Part shown: positions 1-8,956 of the stretch, piece after piece | Position numbering within the stretch: position 1 is the first letter of the stretch | Layout: each line of letters begins with the position of its first letter | The notes under the pieces: model-generated | What the model saw: the letters and a program-made list of their open reading frames with translations, nothing else | The model's database searches: none | Told to the model about the DNA's origin: nothing | Origin: Pseudoalteromonas sp. MM1 | GTDB taxonomy: Bacteria > Pseudomonadota > Gammaproteobacteria > Enterobacterales > Alteromonadaceae | Assembly (NCBI RefSeq): GCF_030296835.1 | Contig: NZ_AP027923.1 | Span: 620,001-684,000 of the forward strand | Length of the DNA: 64,000 bases | Reading direction: 5' to 3' | Made by a program: the position numbers and the translations under genes

Positions 1-35
1 TTATAATCAAGTTAAACCATTGTATTGAGGTTTAT

Positions 36-245
36 ATGAAAAAATGTCTATTACAGATCATAGGTGTGCTGTTTATTTTGCTTGGGTTGTTTTTTGCTGT
101 AGTGCCAGGCCCCTCCCTGATATTTTTTATGGCGGGATTACTGTGTTTTTCTTTTTACTACCCAAAAGCCAGGCATTATTTAAAGCTTTGCCAAAGAGCC
201 TTAACTAAATCGTGTAATTATTTAGATAAAAAATTAGCACGCTAA
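36..245 (+). CDS. small membrane protein, PGPGW-like
   Basis: A 69-residue protein with one long hydrophobic stretch (about residues 7-40) interrupted by a PGPS turn, so probably two membrane helices, then a basic tail ending KKLAR. The proline-glycine turn recalls the small PGPGW-type inner-membrane proteins of unknown function. AGG lies about 6 bases before the ATG. A strong hairpin terminator follows and is shared with convergent ppsA. The family match is from memory of the motif only. Confidence 0.6.
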   Translation: MKKCLLQIIGVLFILLGLFFAVVPGPSLIFFMAGLLCFSFYYPKARHYLKLCQRALTKSCNYLDKKLAR

Positions 246-261
246 ATTATGCCACATAAAA

Positions 262-289
262 AAATGCCAGCTATAAAGCTGGCATTTTT
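262..289. terminator. bidirectional intrinsic terminator
   Basis: Ten-base arms AAATGCCAGC and GCTGGCATTT surround a six-base loop, with A runs on the left and T runs on the right. It sits between the convergent small membrane protein gene and ppsA and can serve both strands. Confidence 0.85.
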
Positions 290-310
290 ATTTGTTACGG
301 GTACTGATGA

Positions 311-2686
311 TTATTTAGCAAGTTTATCTGCTAGGTATAACCATGTTTCTAGTACTGTATCTGGGTTTAGTGAAACAGAATCAATGCCCTGCTCTACTAA
401 CCATGCTGCAAAGTCTTCATGATCTGAAGGACCTTGGCCACAAATACCTACGTATTTACCTTTTTCTTTAGCAGTTTTAATTGCCATAGAAAGTAGCTTT
501 TTAATAGCAGGATTACGCTCATCAAATAAATGTGCGATTAGGCCTGAGTCACGGTCAAGGCCAAGTGTTAACTGAGTTAAATCGTTAGAGCCGATAGAGA
601 AACCATCGAACATCTCTAAAAATTCATCCGCAAGTAATGCATTTGAAGGAAGCTCACACATCATGATTACTTTAAGACCATTTTCGCCACGTTTAAGTCC
701 GTGCTCTTCAAGTAATTCGATAACGCGTTTACCTTCTTCAAGGGTACGTACGAATGGGATCATGATTTCGATGTTGGTCATACCCATGCTGTTTCTTACG
801 CGTTTGATTGCTTCACACTCAAGGGCAAAACAATCACGGAAGTCTTCAGAGATATAACGTGCAGCACCACGAAAACCAATCATTGGGTTTTCTTCTTCAG
901 GTTCGTACTGCTCACCGCCTACTAAGTTTGCATATTCGTTTGATTTAAAATCAGACATGCGCACAATTACACGCTCTGGTGCAAAGGCACAGCCTAGCGT
1001 TGAAATACCTTCTACTAATTTAGAGATATAAAACTCTACCGGCGATTCGTAACCGGCAATAATGTCGGTAATTTCTGCTTGTAGAGCAGGTGATTGGGCA
1101 TCAAAATTTAATAGCGCTTTAGGGTGAACACCAATCATGCGGTTAATTACAAATTCAACACGTGCAAGGCCAACACCTGCATGTGGTAAACGTGCAAAGT
1201 CAAACGCGCGGTCTGGATTACCTACGTTCATCATCACTTTCATTGGTAGTTCTGGCATTTTATCCACGCGCGACGTCAGTATTTCAAAATCTAAAATACC
1301 TTCGTAGATGTAACCTGTATCGCCTTCAGCACATGATACGGTTACTTCTTGTCCCGCTTTAATTAAATCGGTTGCGTTACCACAGCCAACTACCGCAGGA
1401 ATACCGAGTTCACGGGCAATAATTGCGGCATGACACGTACGCCCACCGCGGTTTGTAACAATGGCCGCGGCGCGCTTCATGATAGGTTCCCAATCTGGGT
1501 CGGTCATGTCGGTAACTAAAATGTCGCCTTCTTGCACTTGGTCCATTTCTTTGATTGAATCAAGTACACGAACAACACCACTACCAATTTTATGGCCAAT
1601 GGCGCGGCCTTCAGCAATGACATTGCTTGTGCCATTTAATTGAAAACGCTCCATAATATTGGCATCTTCGTTTGAGCGAACGGTTTCTGGGCGCGCTTGC
1701 ACTATGTACAATTTGCCATCGTTTCCGTCTTTTGCCCATTCGATGTCCATAGGACGACCGTAATGCTTTTCGATAATTACAGCTTGCTTTGCAAGTTCTT
1801 GCACTTCTTCATCTGTAATTGAAAATTTGTTTGAAAGGCTTGGCTCTACGTCAACAATTTCTACTTGCTTACCGTGTGCTTCATCAGCAGAGTAAATCAT
1901 TTGAATGGCTTTTGAGCCAATATTACGACGTACTACTGATGGCAACCCTTTTTGTAATGTAGGTTTATGAACATAAAATTCATCAGGGTTTACTGCGCCC
2001 TGTACAACCATTTCACCTAAACCGTAGCTTGAAGTAACAAATACAACGTCTTCAAAACCAGACTCTGTATCAATACTAAACATAACGCCTGATGCTGATT
2101 TATCTGAACGCACCATACGCTGTATTCCAGCAGATAGTGCAACACCACGGTGATCGTAACCTTGGTGAACACGGTATGATATGGCGCGGTCGTTAAATAA
2201 AGAAGCAAATACGTGTTTAATAGCGACCATTACTGAGTCGATACCACGTACGTTAAGGAAGGTTTCTTGTTGGCCTGCGAATGATGCATCTGGCATATCT
2301 TCAGCGGTGGCTGATGAGCGTACTGCAAATGATACATCGGCTGATGTATCGCCATGAAGTTGGCTGTATGCGTCGCGAATGGCTTGGTCTAGGTTAGGTT
2401 GGAATGGGGTATCGATAATCCATTGGCGGATATCGGCACCGACTTTAGCGAGTGTATTTACATCATCAACATCAAGCGTATCTAAAATGTCGTGAATTTT
2501 TGCATTGAGTCCAGATTGTTCTAAAAACTCATTGAAAGCGTCGGCTGTAGTGGCAAAACCACCCGGAACCTGTACACCTGCGTTAGCGAGGTTTGAAATC
2601 ATTTCACCAAGTGAGGCATTTTTGCCGCCAACACGAGGAACATCTTGCATACCAAGCTCTTGATACCAGAGAACGTATTCTTGCAC
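311..2686 (-). CDS. ppsA: phosphoenolpyruvate synthase
   Basis: Pyruvate, water dikinase: makes PEP from pyruvate and ATP for gluconeogenesis in the cytoplasm. The sequence has the N-terminal ATP-grasp domain ([11 protein letters not shown] near residue 20), the swivelling phosphohistidine domain with GGRTCHAA near residue 420, and a C-terminal TIM barrel ending in the GSNDLTQ and GICGQGPS motifs. The reading frame opens at an ATG at 2707, but GGAGA lies 7 bases before a GTG at 2686 and the family normally begins at this point ([12 protein letters not shown]), so the GTG start (791 aa) is preferred. Divergent from ppsR, which encodes its regulator. Confidence 0.96.
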   Translation of the reverse strand: MQEYVLWYQELGMQDVPRVGGKNASLGEMISNLANAGVQVPGGFATTADAFNEFLEQSGLNAKIHDILDTLDVDDVNTLAKVGADIRQWIIDTPFQPNLDQAIRDAYSQLHGDTSADVSFAVRSSATAEDMPDASFAGQQETFLNVRGIDSVMVAIKHVFASLFNDRAISYRVHQGYDHRGVALSAGIQRMVRSDKSASGVMFSIDTESGFEDVVFVTSSYGLGEMVVQGAVNPDEFYVHKPTLQKGLPSVVRRNIGSKAIQMIYSADEAHGKQVEIVDVEPSLSNKFSITDEEVQELAKQAVIIEKHYGRPMDIEWAKDGNDGKLYIVQARPETVRSNEDANIMERFQLNGTSNVIAEGRAIGHKIGSGVVRVLDSIKEMDQVQEGDILVTDMTDPDWEPIMKRAAAIVTNRGGRTCHAAIIARELGIPAVVGCGNATDLIKAGQEVTVSCAEGDTGYIYEGILDFEILTSRVDKMPELPMKVMMNVGNPDRAFDFARLPHAGVGLARVEFVINRMIGVHPKALLNFDAQSPALQAEITDIIAGYESPVEFYISKLVEGISTLGCAFAPERVIVRMSDFKSNEYANLVGGEQYEPEEENPMIGFRGAARYISEDFRDCFALECEAIKRVRNSMGMTNIEIMIPFVRTLEEGKRVIELLEEHGLKRGENGLKVIMMCELPSNALLADEFLEMFDGFSIGSNDLTQLTLGLDRDSGLIAHLFDERNPAIKKLLSMAIKTAKEKGKYVGICGQGPSDHEDFAAWLVEQGIDSVSLNPDTVLETWLYLADKLAK

Positions 2687-2840
2687 GGGTCTTTCTCCAA
2701 AAAACAAATTGTAGTTGTAACTGTGAGAGTTAAGAAAGAAAACCTTTTATAAAGGTCACCTTCATTCTACACTGGCATTAGACCTCACGTAAACCGTGAG
2801 TAAGCCATTTTAGGGATTAAACGTAATAAAAAGGTTAACT

Positions 2841-3650
2841 ATGAGAACTGCTTTTTATATATCAGACGGCACTGCTATTACCTCCGAAGTGTTTGGTCAC
2901 GCGACTTTGTCGTTGTTTCCGGTTGAATTTAATCATAAAACTATTCCTTTTGTAGAAACAGAGGAAAAAGCAAATGAAATTAAAGCGTTAATAAACGCAA
3001 CTGCTGCAAAAGAAGGTGAGAAGCCATTTGTATTCTTTACCTTTGTAAATCACAACTTAAGTGAAATTATTAAATCTGCCGATGCAATCGCGTATGATTT
3101 TTTGTCTACTTACAGTGAAAAAATAGAAAAAGAGCTTAATGTTGCGCCAGTGCCAAAAATGCATCGCACCCACTCTATTCATGAAAAAAGCTATGACTTT
3201 AGAATAGATGCGGTTAACTATGCCCTTATGAATGATGATGGCGGAAATATTAAAAACTTTTCTGAAGCCGATATTATTTTAGTAGGTGTAAGTAGAAGCG
3301 GTAAAACACCAACAAGCCTGTACTTAGCCTTACAATACGGCATTAAGGCTGCAAATTACCCAATAACTGAAGATGACTTAGAGAGTGAGGGATTACCTAA
3401 ATGTTTACTCCCTTACAAACATAAGTTATTTGGGTTAACTATTGACCCTGAGCGTTTGGCTGCAATTAGGCATCGCCGTATGGCAAACTCTAAATACGCA
3501 TCAATAAGACAGTGTCGAATTGAAGTGCGTGAAGTTGAAATGCTTTATAAGCGACATAAAATTGCATACTTTAATTCTACCCATCATTCTGTTGAAGAAA
3601 TATCAGCAAAAATCTTGATAGACGGTAACCTAGAGCGACGTAAGTACTAA
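2841..3650 (+). CDS. ppsR: PEP synthase regulatory protein (kinase/pyrophosphorylase)
   Basis: DUF299 family bifunctional enzyme that inactivates PEP synthase by ADP-dependent phosphorylation of a threonine next to the catalytic histidine and reactivates it by a phosphate-dependent step. The P-loop-like motif GVSRSGKTPTS lies near residues 151-161, and the C-terminal part carries the usual RxxRxxxSKYAS stretch. The length of 269 aa is typical. It is transcribed away from ppsA, the standard arrangement in gammaproteobacteria, and ends at a hairpin terminator shared with the convergent DAHP synthase gene. Confidence 0.95.
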   Translation: MRTAFYISDGTAITSEVFGHATLSLFPVEFNHKTIPFVETEEKANEIKALINATAAKEGEKPFVFFTFVNHNLSEIIKSADAIAYDFLSTYSEKIEKELNVAPVPKMHRTHSIHEKSYDFRIDAVNYALMNDDGGNIKNFSEADIILVGVSRSGKTPTSLYLALQYGIKAANYPITEDDLESEGLPKCLLPYKHKLFGLTIDPERLAAIRHRRMANSKYASIRQCRIEVREVEMLYKRHKIAYFNSTHHSVEEISAKILIDGNLERRKY

Positions 3651-3676
3651 CCAACTAATTTACTGTTTTGCTAAAA

Positions 3677-3697
3677 AAAGCCGCATAATGCGGCTTT
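3677..3697. terminator. bidirectional terminator between ppsR and DAHP synthase
   Basis: Perfect nine-base arms AAAGCCGCA and TGCGGCTTT with a three-base loop, preceded by an A run. Convergent genes end on both sides. Confidence 0.8.
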
Positions 3698-3710
3698 AAT
3701 TTTAACTTTA

Positions 3711-5060
3711 TTATTTACGTGCATCTTTTAGTAAGTCAGCTACTAAAAAGCCTACTTCTAATACTTGGTCTGCATTTAGACGTGGGTCACATTGTGTTTT
3801 GTAACGTTGCGCTAGGTCATCATCAGATAAACCGTATGCACCACCGGTACACTCTGTAACGTGCTGGCCAGTCATTTCTAAGTGAATACCACCTGCGTAT
3901 GAACCTTCAGCTTTATGTACAGCAAAAAACTGGCTAATTTCGCGCATGATATTATCAAAGCTTCGCGTTTTATAGCCTGATGTCGCTTTTTCAGTGTTAC
4001 CGTGCATTGGATCCGAGCTCCAAATAACTTTACGGCCTTCTTGCTGAACGCGTCTTACAAGTGCTGGAAGTTTTTCTGGTAGTACGTCGGCACCCATACG
4101 TGTAATTAGCGTTAAGCGACCCGGAATGTTATCTGGGTTTACAGCATCAATTAAACGAATTAGGTCTTCTGGGTCCATTCCTGGGCCAACTTTAACACCA
4201 ATAGGGTTTTTAATACCTTTGAAAAACTCAATGTGTGCATGGTCTAATTGGCGCGTACGCTCACCAATCCATACAAAGTGCGCAGAACAGTCATACCAGT
4301 CACCTGATAGGTGATCGCGACGAGTAAGCGCTTCTTCATAGCCTAGCAATAATGCTTCGTGAGACGTGTACAAATCGGTTTCTTTAAGGCTTGGCGCAAT
4401 AGTAGAATTAATGCCACATACTTCCATAAATTCAAGCGCATCTTGAATTTTATCTGCAAGCTGTTGGAATCGTTCTTTTTGCGGATTAGCGGCTACAAAG
4501 CCCATGTTCCAGCGATTCACTTGGTGTAAATCTGCTAAACCACCTTGTGCAAATGCACGAAGTAAGTTTAACGTAGCAGCACTGTTGTGGTATGCCTTCA
4601 TTAAACGTTGTGGGTCGGGAATACGTGCTTCTTCTGTAAACTCAAAGCTATTTACAATATCACCACGGTAAGATGGCAAAGACACACCGTCAATAGTTTC
4701 TAAATCAGCAGAGCGTGGTTTTGCGTATTGGCCTGCCATACGTGCAATTTTAACAACTGGGCATTTACCGCCGTAAGTTAAAACAACAGCCATTTGTAAA
4801 ATGGTTTTAAATGTATCGCGAATATTAGCGGCATTAAAGTCACTAAATGATTCGGCACAATCGCCACCTTGAAGTAAAAATGCACGACCTTCACATACAT
4901 CTTCTAATTGTTTAAAGAGACTTCTTGTTTCTTCTGCAAAAACAAGTGGCGGAGCACTCTTTAACTGGCTTTCTACTGTTTTCAGTTCATCTTGATCTGG
5001 GTACTGTGGCTGCTGCAGTATTGGCAGTTCTCTCCAGCTATTTGGGTTCCACGATTGCAT
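3711..5060 (-). CDS. class II (plant-type) DAHP synthase
   Basis: 3-deoxy-D-arabino-heptulosonate 7-phosphate synthase, the first step of the shikimate pathway, joining PEP and erythrose 4-phosphate. The protein starts [17 protein letters not shown], has GGDCAESF near residue 65, [14 protein letters not shown] near residue 104, and a C-terminal SDPMHGN and [15 protein letters not shown], all hallmarks of the metal-dependent class II family rather than the AroFGH type. The length of 449 aa is normal. It lies close to ppsA, which makes one of its substrates, but is a separate transcription unit. Confidence 0.95.
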   Translation of the reverse strand: MQSWNPNSWRELPILQQPQYPDQDELKTVESQLKSAPPLVFAEETRSLFKQLEDVCEGRAFLLQGGDCAESFSDFNAANIRDTFKTILQMAVVLTYGGKCPVVKIARMAGQYAKPRSADLETIDGVSLPSYRGDIVNSFEFTEEARIPDPQRLMKAYHNSAATLNLLRAFAQGGLADLHQVNRWNMGFVAANPQKERFQQLADKIQDALEFMEVCGINSTIAPSLKETDLYTSHEALLLGYEEALTRRDHLSGDWYDCSAHFVWIGERTRQLDHAHIEFFKGIKNPIGVKVGPGMDPEDLIRLIDAVNPDNIPGRLTLITRMGADVLPEKLPALVRRVQQEGRKVIWSSDPMHGNTEKATSGYKTRSFDNIMREISQFFAVHKAEGSYAGGIHLEMTGQHVTECTGGAYGLSDDDLAQRYKTQCDPRLNADQVLEVGFLVADLLKDARK

Positions 5061-5332
5061 GTTCTTTCCTCATTCCTACTTTACCTGATATAAGGAAATT
5101 AACGTATGCATGGCACTAAGTTCAAGGACTATATTCACTATTTACCAACTAATTTGTTATGAGTTAAATATTTTTAAGGTTATTTGTGACTTTAAGGTTA
5201 TTCAGGCTGGGATTTAAGAGTTATTTAATTTACTTATTTTTATTTTAATACAATAAGTTAAGCCAGCTAAGGTGTTTTTTTAACCATCCCAAACTAATTT
5301 GGATTAAAAGCCTTATAGTTAAAAGTTTCGAT

Positions 5333-5352
5333 AGGAACACATCATACTTAAA
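5333..5352 (-). other. Ter-like Tus-binding site A (blocks leftward forks)
   Basis: Read on the minus strand the core is AGTATGATGTGTTCCTA. The first ten bases match E. coli TerB (AGTATGTTGT) at nine positions, including the G opposite the flipped cytosine C6. The C6 end faces right, towards the origin, so in the E. coli model forks moving left from the origin would be stopped. The downstream half differs from E. coli, and binding is inferred from similarity to sites B and C and from the nearby tus gene. Confidence 0.72.
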
Positions 5353-5902
5353 TTGGGTGTAACGTAATCTTAACTTTACAGTGCAGATTAAATTAAATTA
5401 ACTAACAGGCTGGATGTGTGGTTAATTATATGGTAATGGCTGCTGAGTTGTAAATGCATTCAGAAACAAGCCAGCTTGAGTGTACGTAACTGGAACGCTG
5501 TGTTCAGGTTGTTAGACAATGCCAACATTCCAATTAAAGCTACTAAAAAAACAGCCTTCATAAATGGCTAATATTAACTATAAGAGTTCATTTTCACAGT
5601 GCTGCATTTTCGTTAAACGAGCTTAGCGTTTTATTACCGATTATTGTCTATCAGTACCATACAATAAGTGATTACACTATCTAAAGTGGCACAACCCAAA
5701 ATATTACGCCCCCTTAAATTCAATATATATTTTACACATTTCGATAATACATAAAGGCATTCATTATCTTAGTGAGCACTTTTGACACAATAAACTACCT
5801 GTATATTTAAATACGCAAAAGTATATTGATCACGCCTGGCCTCACTATTCTTATGTTTAATGCAGATACTTAAGCATGAGAAATTACCAATACAAGGGAA
5901 TA

Positions 5903-5922
5903 TTAAGAACACATCATACTTA
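5903..5922 (-). other. Ter-like Tus-binding site B (blocks leftward forks)
   Basis: The minus-strand core AGTATGATGTGTTCTTAA shares 14 consecutive bases (AGTATGATGTGTTC) with site A and differs from site C by one base in 18. Its C6 end faces the origin. It is the first non-permissive site a leftward fork would meet after passing rep and tus. Confidence 0.75.
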
Positions 5923-6004
5923 TATCAATTCTAAATATAACTTAGCATTAATGAAAATATTAAATTTAAATCACCAAAGCAAAAGGTTAAACTTAGTGTT
6001 TATG

Positions 6005-6024
6005 TGAGTAAGATGTGTTCTTAA
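6005..6024 (+). other. Ter-like site C, opposite polarity, at the tus start
   Basis: The plus-strand core AGTAAGATGTGTTCTTAA differs from site B at one base. Its orientation is opposite to sites A and B, so it would stop forks moving right, that is, forks that have copied the rest of the circle. It ends within the AAGG ribosome-binding site of tus, recalling E. coli, where TerB overlaps the tus promoter and Tus represses itself. Confidence 0.72.
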
Positions 6025-6031
6025 GGTGTTT

Positions 6032-6907
6032 ATGGTTTCTAAAGTACAAATAAGAAGTCAATTTGATTTAATGAATGAATTAACGTCGTTATTGATTGAT
6101 GAATTACGCGACTGTGAATATTCAAAAGCTGAATATTATCAGCTGCCTGATATAACTAGTGTTGACGAGAATATTATACCCGAATCTATTCCTGTGAAAA
6201 AAATAACCGGTGAAATTGCTCATAGGTCAATTTTAAACTCTTTTACTGATATTTATAAAAAAGAAAGTTTAAGTAGCAGAGTACTAAAGCGCCACCCTGG
6301 GCTTTTGGTTCTAAAAAATGCAGATGTTGCAGGGTTAACTAGCCGAATACAACAAGTAAATAAAGCGAAGGCTGCTTTTAAGGAATGTGTTTTGGCCATA
6401 GATAATAACGATGCTCGATTTGAAGCTGTTCATAACGCGGTGCCAAATTTAATCACCCTTGCAGCCTATCGAAAAATTCATTTTCAAAGCGAGTCTCCTT
6501 TTTCAGTGCGATTTACATGGATGCATAAGCATGCAACTAAAACTCTAACTAAAAAAATGGCACTCGAAATGCTGGATAAATCTGCAGGTTATAGAAACCC
6601 AAGAATGATCGACCAACAAAAATGGCAGTCCCTTGTTGCACAAGAACAGTTACGGGTAGCTAGTTTGGGTGAAAAAGAAAAGTTAAGAATTCGCCGCCCT
6701 ACCCGAGTCAGCCCCCAAGTTAATGTTAGGTATACTGCAGAAAATAGGTATCACGTAAGTGCAGCATTGCCGTTTATTTTAATTAACCCACAGCCCGATG
6801 TTAAGTTAGGTACTTTGCCAGATTATCAAAAACCAGAGTCTCACCCGCGAAAAAAAGAGTATGACTTTTTAGTGGATAGACTTTATTTAGAACAAGTTGA
6901 TAAATGA
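6032..6907 (+). CDS. tus: Tus-like replication terminus site-binding protein
   Basis: Binds Ter sites and stops replication forks from one side. It aligns by eye with E. coli Tus through most of its length: a RHPGLLVL block near residue 86, SRIQQVNKAKAAF near 107, NLITLAAYRKI near 140, and LRIRRPTRVSPQVNVRY near 217. The FEAVH segment (F130, H134) corresponds to E. coli FEWVH, whose F140 and H144 form the pocket for the flipped Ter cytosine, so the lock residues seem kept. A GTG at 6026 is in frame, but AAGG lies 5 bases before the ATG at 6032, giving 291 aa against 309 in E. coli. Ter site C overlaps the start, which suggests autorepression. Confidence 0.9.
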   Translation: MVSKVQIRSQFDLMNELTSLLIDELRDCEYSKAEYYQLPDITSVDENIIPESIPVKKITGEIAHRSILNSFTDIYKKESLSSRVLKRHPGLLVLKNADVAGLTSRIQQVNKAKAAFKECVLAIDNNDARFEAVHNAVPNLITLAAYRKIHFQSESPFSVRFTWMHKHATKTLTKKMALEMLDKSAGYRNPRMIDQQKWQSLVAQEQLRVASLGEKEKLRIRRPTRVSPQVNVRYTAENRYHVSAALPFILINPQPDVKLGTLPDYQKPESHPRKKEYDFLVDRLYLEQVDK

Positions 6908-6914
6908 TTATGTT

Positions 6915-6941
6915 AAAAAGGCCACAATATGTGGCCTTTTT
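6915..6941. terminator. bidirectional terminator between tus and rep
   Basis: Eleven-base arms AAAAAGGCCAC and GTGGCCTTTTT around a five-base loop. The convergent tus and rep genes end on either side. Confidence 0.88.
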
Positions 6942-6967
6942 GGTAAGTATTAGTATTTTAACTGCTA

Positions 6968-8197
6968 CTATTTTTCGACTATTTCTTCTATTTTATCTTC
7001 ATCAATTAAAACTGCGTTTTCGACAATTCGTTTACCACCTTGAATCTCAATACGCTTATTGTGCTTGTTGAGCGTGAGTATCTCATCACAAAACTGATCA
7101 GAAGGATGCATTTCATAGGTGTAATCAATAATATTTCCGGTTTTATCATCTTTTACATTAGTAATGCTGTACTCTGAAATAGCCCCTTTTTCAATCAAGT
7201 CTTTCATTGTTGTGGTCATATCACGGCGTAATGCTTTTAGTTTATTTTCTGTGATATCGTCGGTTGAATAAATAGAACCGTATTTTTCCATAATAGATAA
7301 CAATCTAAAATGATACGTTTTCCCAGGCGCGGCATAACGCCAAAGGTGGTATAAACGTAGCATCATCCAACGCGATAAACCACGTTTTAGCTCTTGTGCG
7401 CTATTAAAGTAATACCCTTTGTATTCAAGGTTATCAATCATGTTATGAACAAATGCATTTAAACATGCAACACATTTAACATTGCCGCCTTGACCTTTTT
7501 TACCACTAAAGTGAAGAGACGATAAAAAGTTCATGTTTGACTCATAAAAAGAGTCATCAATATCAGTATTTTTAGTATCAGTAGCCGAGTATTTAAATGA
7601 AAGTTTAGAGCCTTGAAGTGCTTCAAGTGATTCTTTAATTTGCGGGTATGGCATTGATTGGCCAACCGCTTTAAGTTCTTGGGCTAATTCGTTCATCGAA
7701 AAAACCACGGCATATTGAATACCGGACTTAAAATTGATTTTTACAATTTTACCTTTTGATGCAAGGCGAATTAATGCGCGCTCAACTTTTTCTTCTCTAT
7801 CAGATGGCCACACTAAATATTCTACGTCTTCGCCATCTTTACGCGTGCTTACAACGGCCGGTGTAATTTTTATTTCGCCGTCATATAAAATACCATCCAC
7901 TTTTTCGGATATTTTACGCGTAATAATTGTTTTTTTAGGAGCTTCTTCCAATGGCAATTTTTTATGCCCAGAACGTACAAAACGCCCCCATAAATCATAG
8001 TGGTTAAACGTGTTCGAATAAGCACGTAACCCATGAGCGGCATTTTCGATAGAAATTCGCACATCTTTGTTATCTGTAAATAGTGCTAAACTTTCGTTAT
8101 CTATTGCACTTTCCACCCCGTGTATTTGGCCCCTAAGTGTATCGGGCAAGTTATCTACCGAGATGTTGACCTTTCGGCTCATTGTTCTGATTTCCAT
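6968..8197 (-). CDS. plasmid-type replication initiator (Rep)
   Basis: A 409-residue basic protein with no enzyme motif. It begins near an AT-rich, iteron-bearing, DnaA-box-containing intergenic region and is divergent from parA, the layout of iteron plasmid initiators. Internal regions such as QELKRGLSRWMMLRLYHLW and the segment before it resemble the paired winged helices of Rep proteins. It probably binds the 19-base iterons and opens the origin. The -10-like TATACT on the minus strand (8256-8261) overlaps the nearest iteron, so Rep may repress its own promoter. ATG at 8197 has a weak ribosome-binding site; an internal ATG at 8182 is possible. The role is inferred mainly from context. Confidence 0.78.
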   Translation of the reverse strand: MEIRTMSRKVNISVDNLPDTLRGQIHGVESAIDNESLALFTDNKDVRISIENAAHGLRAYSNTFNHYDLWGRFVRSGHKKLPLEEAPKKTIITRKISEKVDGILYDGEIKITPAVVSTRKDGEDVEYLVWPSDREEKVERALIRLASKGKIVKINFKSGIQYAVVFSMNELAQELKAVGQSMPYPQIKESLEALQGSKLSFKYSATDTKNTDIDDSFYESNMNFLSSLHFSGKKGQGGNVKCVACLNAFVHNMIDNLEYKGYYFNSAQELKRGLSRWMMLRLYHLWRYAAPGKTYHFRLLSIMEKYGSIYSTDDITENKLKALRRDMTTTMKDLIEKGAISEYSITNVKDDKTGNIIDYTYEMHPSDQFCDEILTLNKHNKRIEIQGGKRIVENAVLIDEDKIEEIVEK

Positions 8198-8458
8198 TTT
8201 TTATTGCGACAGCTAATAACAACACATTAAGCAACAAAAGTTAAATGTTTAAGTTAGTATAAAACTGATCTGAGTATAAATAAACGTATCGGATCATTAT
8301 TATACTAAGTAAGGAGGGATAAGCTTAATTTCAGATCACTATTTTACTAAGGTAAGCTTCTCAAGCTAAATTTTTACTAACTCAATTTATTTTTTGTCCA
8401 TCAAAAGCGCTATTTTTAAACTTTTTACACGACAAACGTTAGTAAAATAAATACCTGC

Positions 8459-8467
8459 TGTGGATAA
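8459..8467 (-). promoter_or_regulatory. DnaA box
   Basis: TGTGGATAA on the plus strand, so the perfect consensus TTATCCACA on the minus strand. It lies inside the iteron array. Confidence 0.8.
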
Positions 8468-8485
8468 CAGCAGTTCGAGTTAGCA

Positions 8486-8520
8486 TAGATCTGATCTGTA
8501 CTTACTACAGATCAGATCTA
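8486..8520. promoter_or_regulatory. perfect 15-base inverted repeat of iteron ends
   Basis: Arms TAGATCTGATCTGTA and TACAGATCAGATCTA match perfectly around a five-base spacer (cttac). Each arm carries two GATC sites and the conserved end of an iteron in inverted orientation. Inverted iterons are typical operators for initiator dimers in iteron plasmids, so this may be an autoregulatory or handcuffing site. Confidence 0.75.
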
Positions 8521-8629
8521 TACCAATTAAACGCCCTATTCTTAGCAAGGTTAAGTGTATAACTTTATAATTTACTTAGTAAAAAACTGATCTCGCAGAG
8601 TCATTTTGTATATAACTTTTTGAGTAAGC

Positions 8630-8638
8630 TGTGCATAA
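8630..8638 (-). promoter_or_regulatory. second DnaA box (TTATGCACA)
   Basis: TGTGCATAA on the plus strand fits the DnaA consensus TTATNCACA on the minus strand. It lies between two exact iterons. Confidence 0.6.
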
Positions 8639-8723
8639 CTCTAATTTTTAAATAAGGCTTAGTAAAAAGCTGATCTGCGTGTAGATAAAGATCTGATCTT
8701 AACCAAGTATAAAGGTGATCTGC

Positions 8724-8880
8724 TTTTTTTTACATTATTTATAAATATCATATAGTTATATAGCTATTATACACCTTTAACCTTTATTACCTTATATATT
8801 TAACCACCTTTAAACTTCTTTATTTATACTAAGCAATCTTAAAGGTGTAAAAATATTTTTAAATGTCTTGTTATTAAAAT
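8724..8880. other. AT-rich candidate unwinding element
   Basis: About 150 bases almost without G, with runs such as TTATTTATAAATATCATATAG, next to the last iteron and before the parA promoter. It is the most likely site of strand opening in the origin. Confidence 0.6.
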
Positions 8881-8901
8881 GCATGTCGCCTTAAATAGTT
8901 G

Positions 8902-8930
8902 TTTACAGGTATTTGAATGGACATTATACT
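8902..8930 (+). promoter_or_regulatory. parAB promoter
   Basis: A -35 TTTACA and -10 TATACT separated by exactly 17 bases, 26 bases before the parA ATG. This is close to the sigma-70 consensus. Confidence 0.7.
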
Positions 8931-8956
8931 AACTGCCTAACTTTGAGGAAGAAAGT

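Larger units (their letters stand above)
5061..6025. other. gene-free replication-termination region
   Basis: Nearly 1 kb between the DAHP synthase and tus with no convincing reading frame on either strand. The recognisable content is three Ter-like sites: two facing right near 5.34 and 5.91 kb, and one facing left just before tus. The rest is AT-rich DNA without clear repeats, and it presumably holds the DAHP synthase promoter on its left side. Confidence 0.7.
8253..8721. repeat. origin iteron cluster, 19-base units
   Basis: Consensus CTTAGTAAAANNNTGATCT. Units: 8253-8271 plus; 8291-8309 minus; 8333-8351 minus; 8575-8593 plus; 8658-8676 plus; 8703-8721 plus. More degenerate units lie at 8479-8497 plus, 8509-8527 minus and 8681-8699 plus. 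All keep the 3-prime TGATCT or a near form, so each carries a Dam site. The 8333 unit on the minus strand is identical to a unit downstream of parB. They are the likely Rep-binding sites. Confidence 0.85.
8198..8956. other. predicted chromid replication origin
   Basis: A 759-base region between the divergent rep and parA genes. In order it holds three iterons (one plus, two minus), a perfect DnaA box, a large palindrome made of two inverted iteron-like units, two more exact iterons around a second DnaA box, two degenerate iterons, about 150 bases of very AT-rich DNA, and the parA promoter. More than ten GATC (Dam) sites occur in under 500 bases. This is the expected composition of an iteron-controlled origin with a Dam/SeqA link. 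Confidence 0.85.

Noticed and set aside
2784..2800. Inverted repeat CTCACG-taaac-CGTGAG between ppsA and ppsR.
   Set aside because: Six-base arms are too short to assign, and it fits no known regulator of ppsA.
8439..8457. GTTAGTAAAATAAATACCT as another iteron.
   Set aside because: It keeps the left half but lacks the GATC end found in every other unit, so it was not counted.
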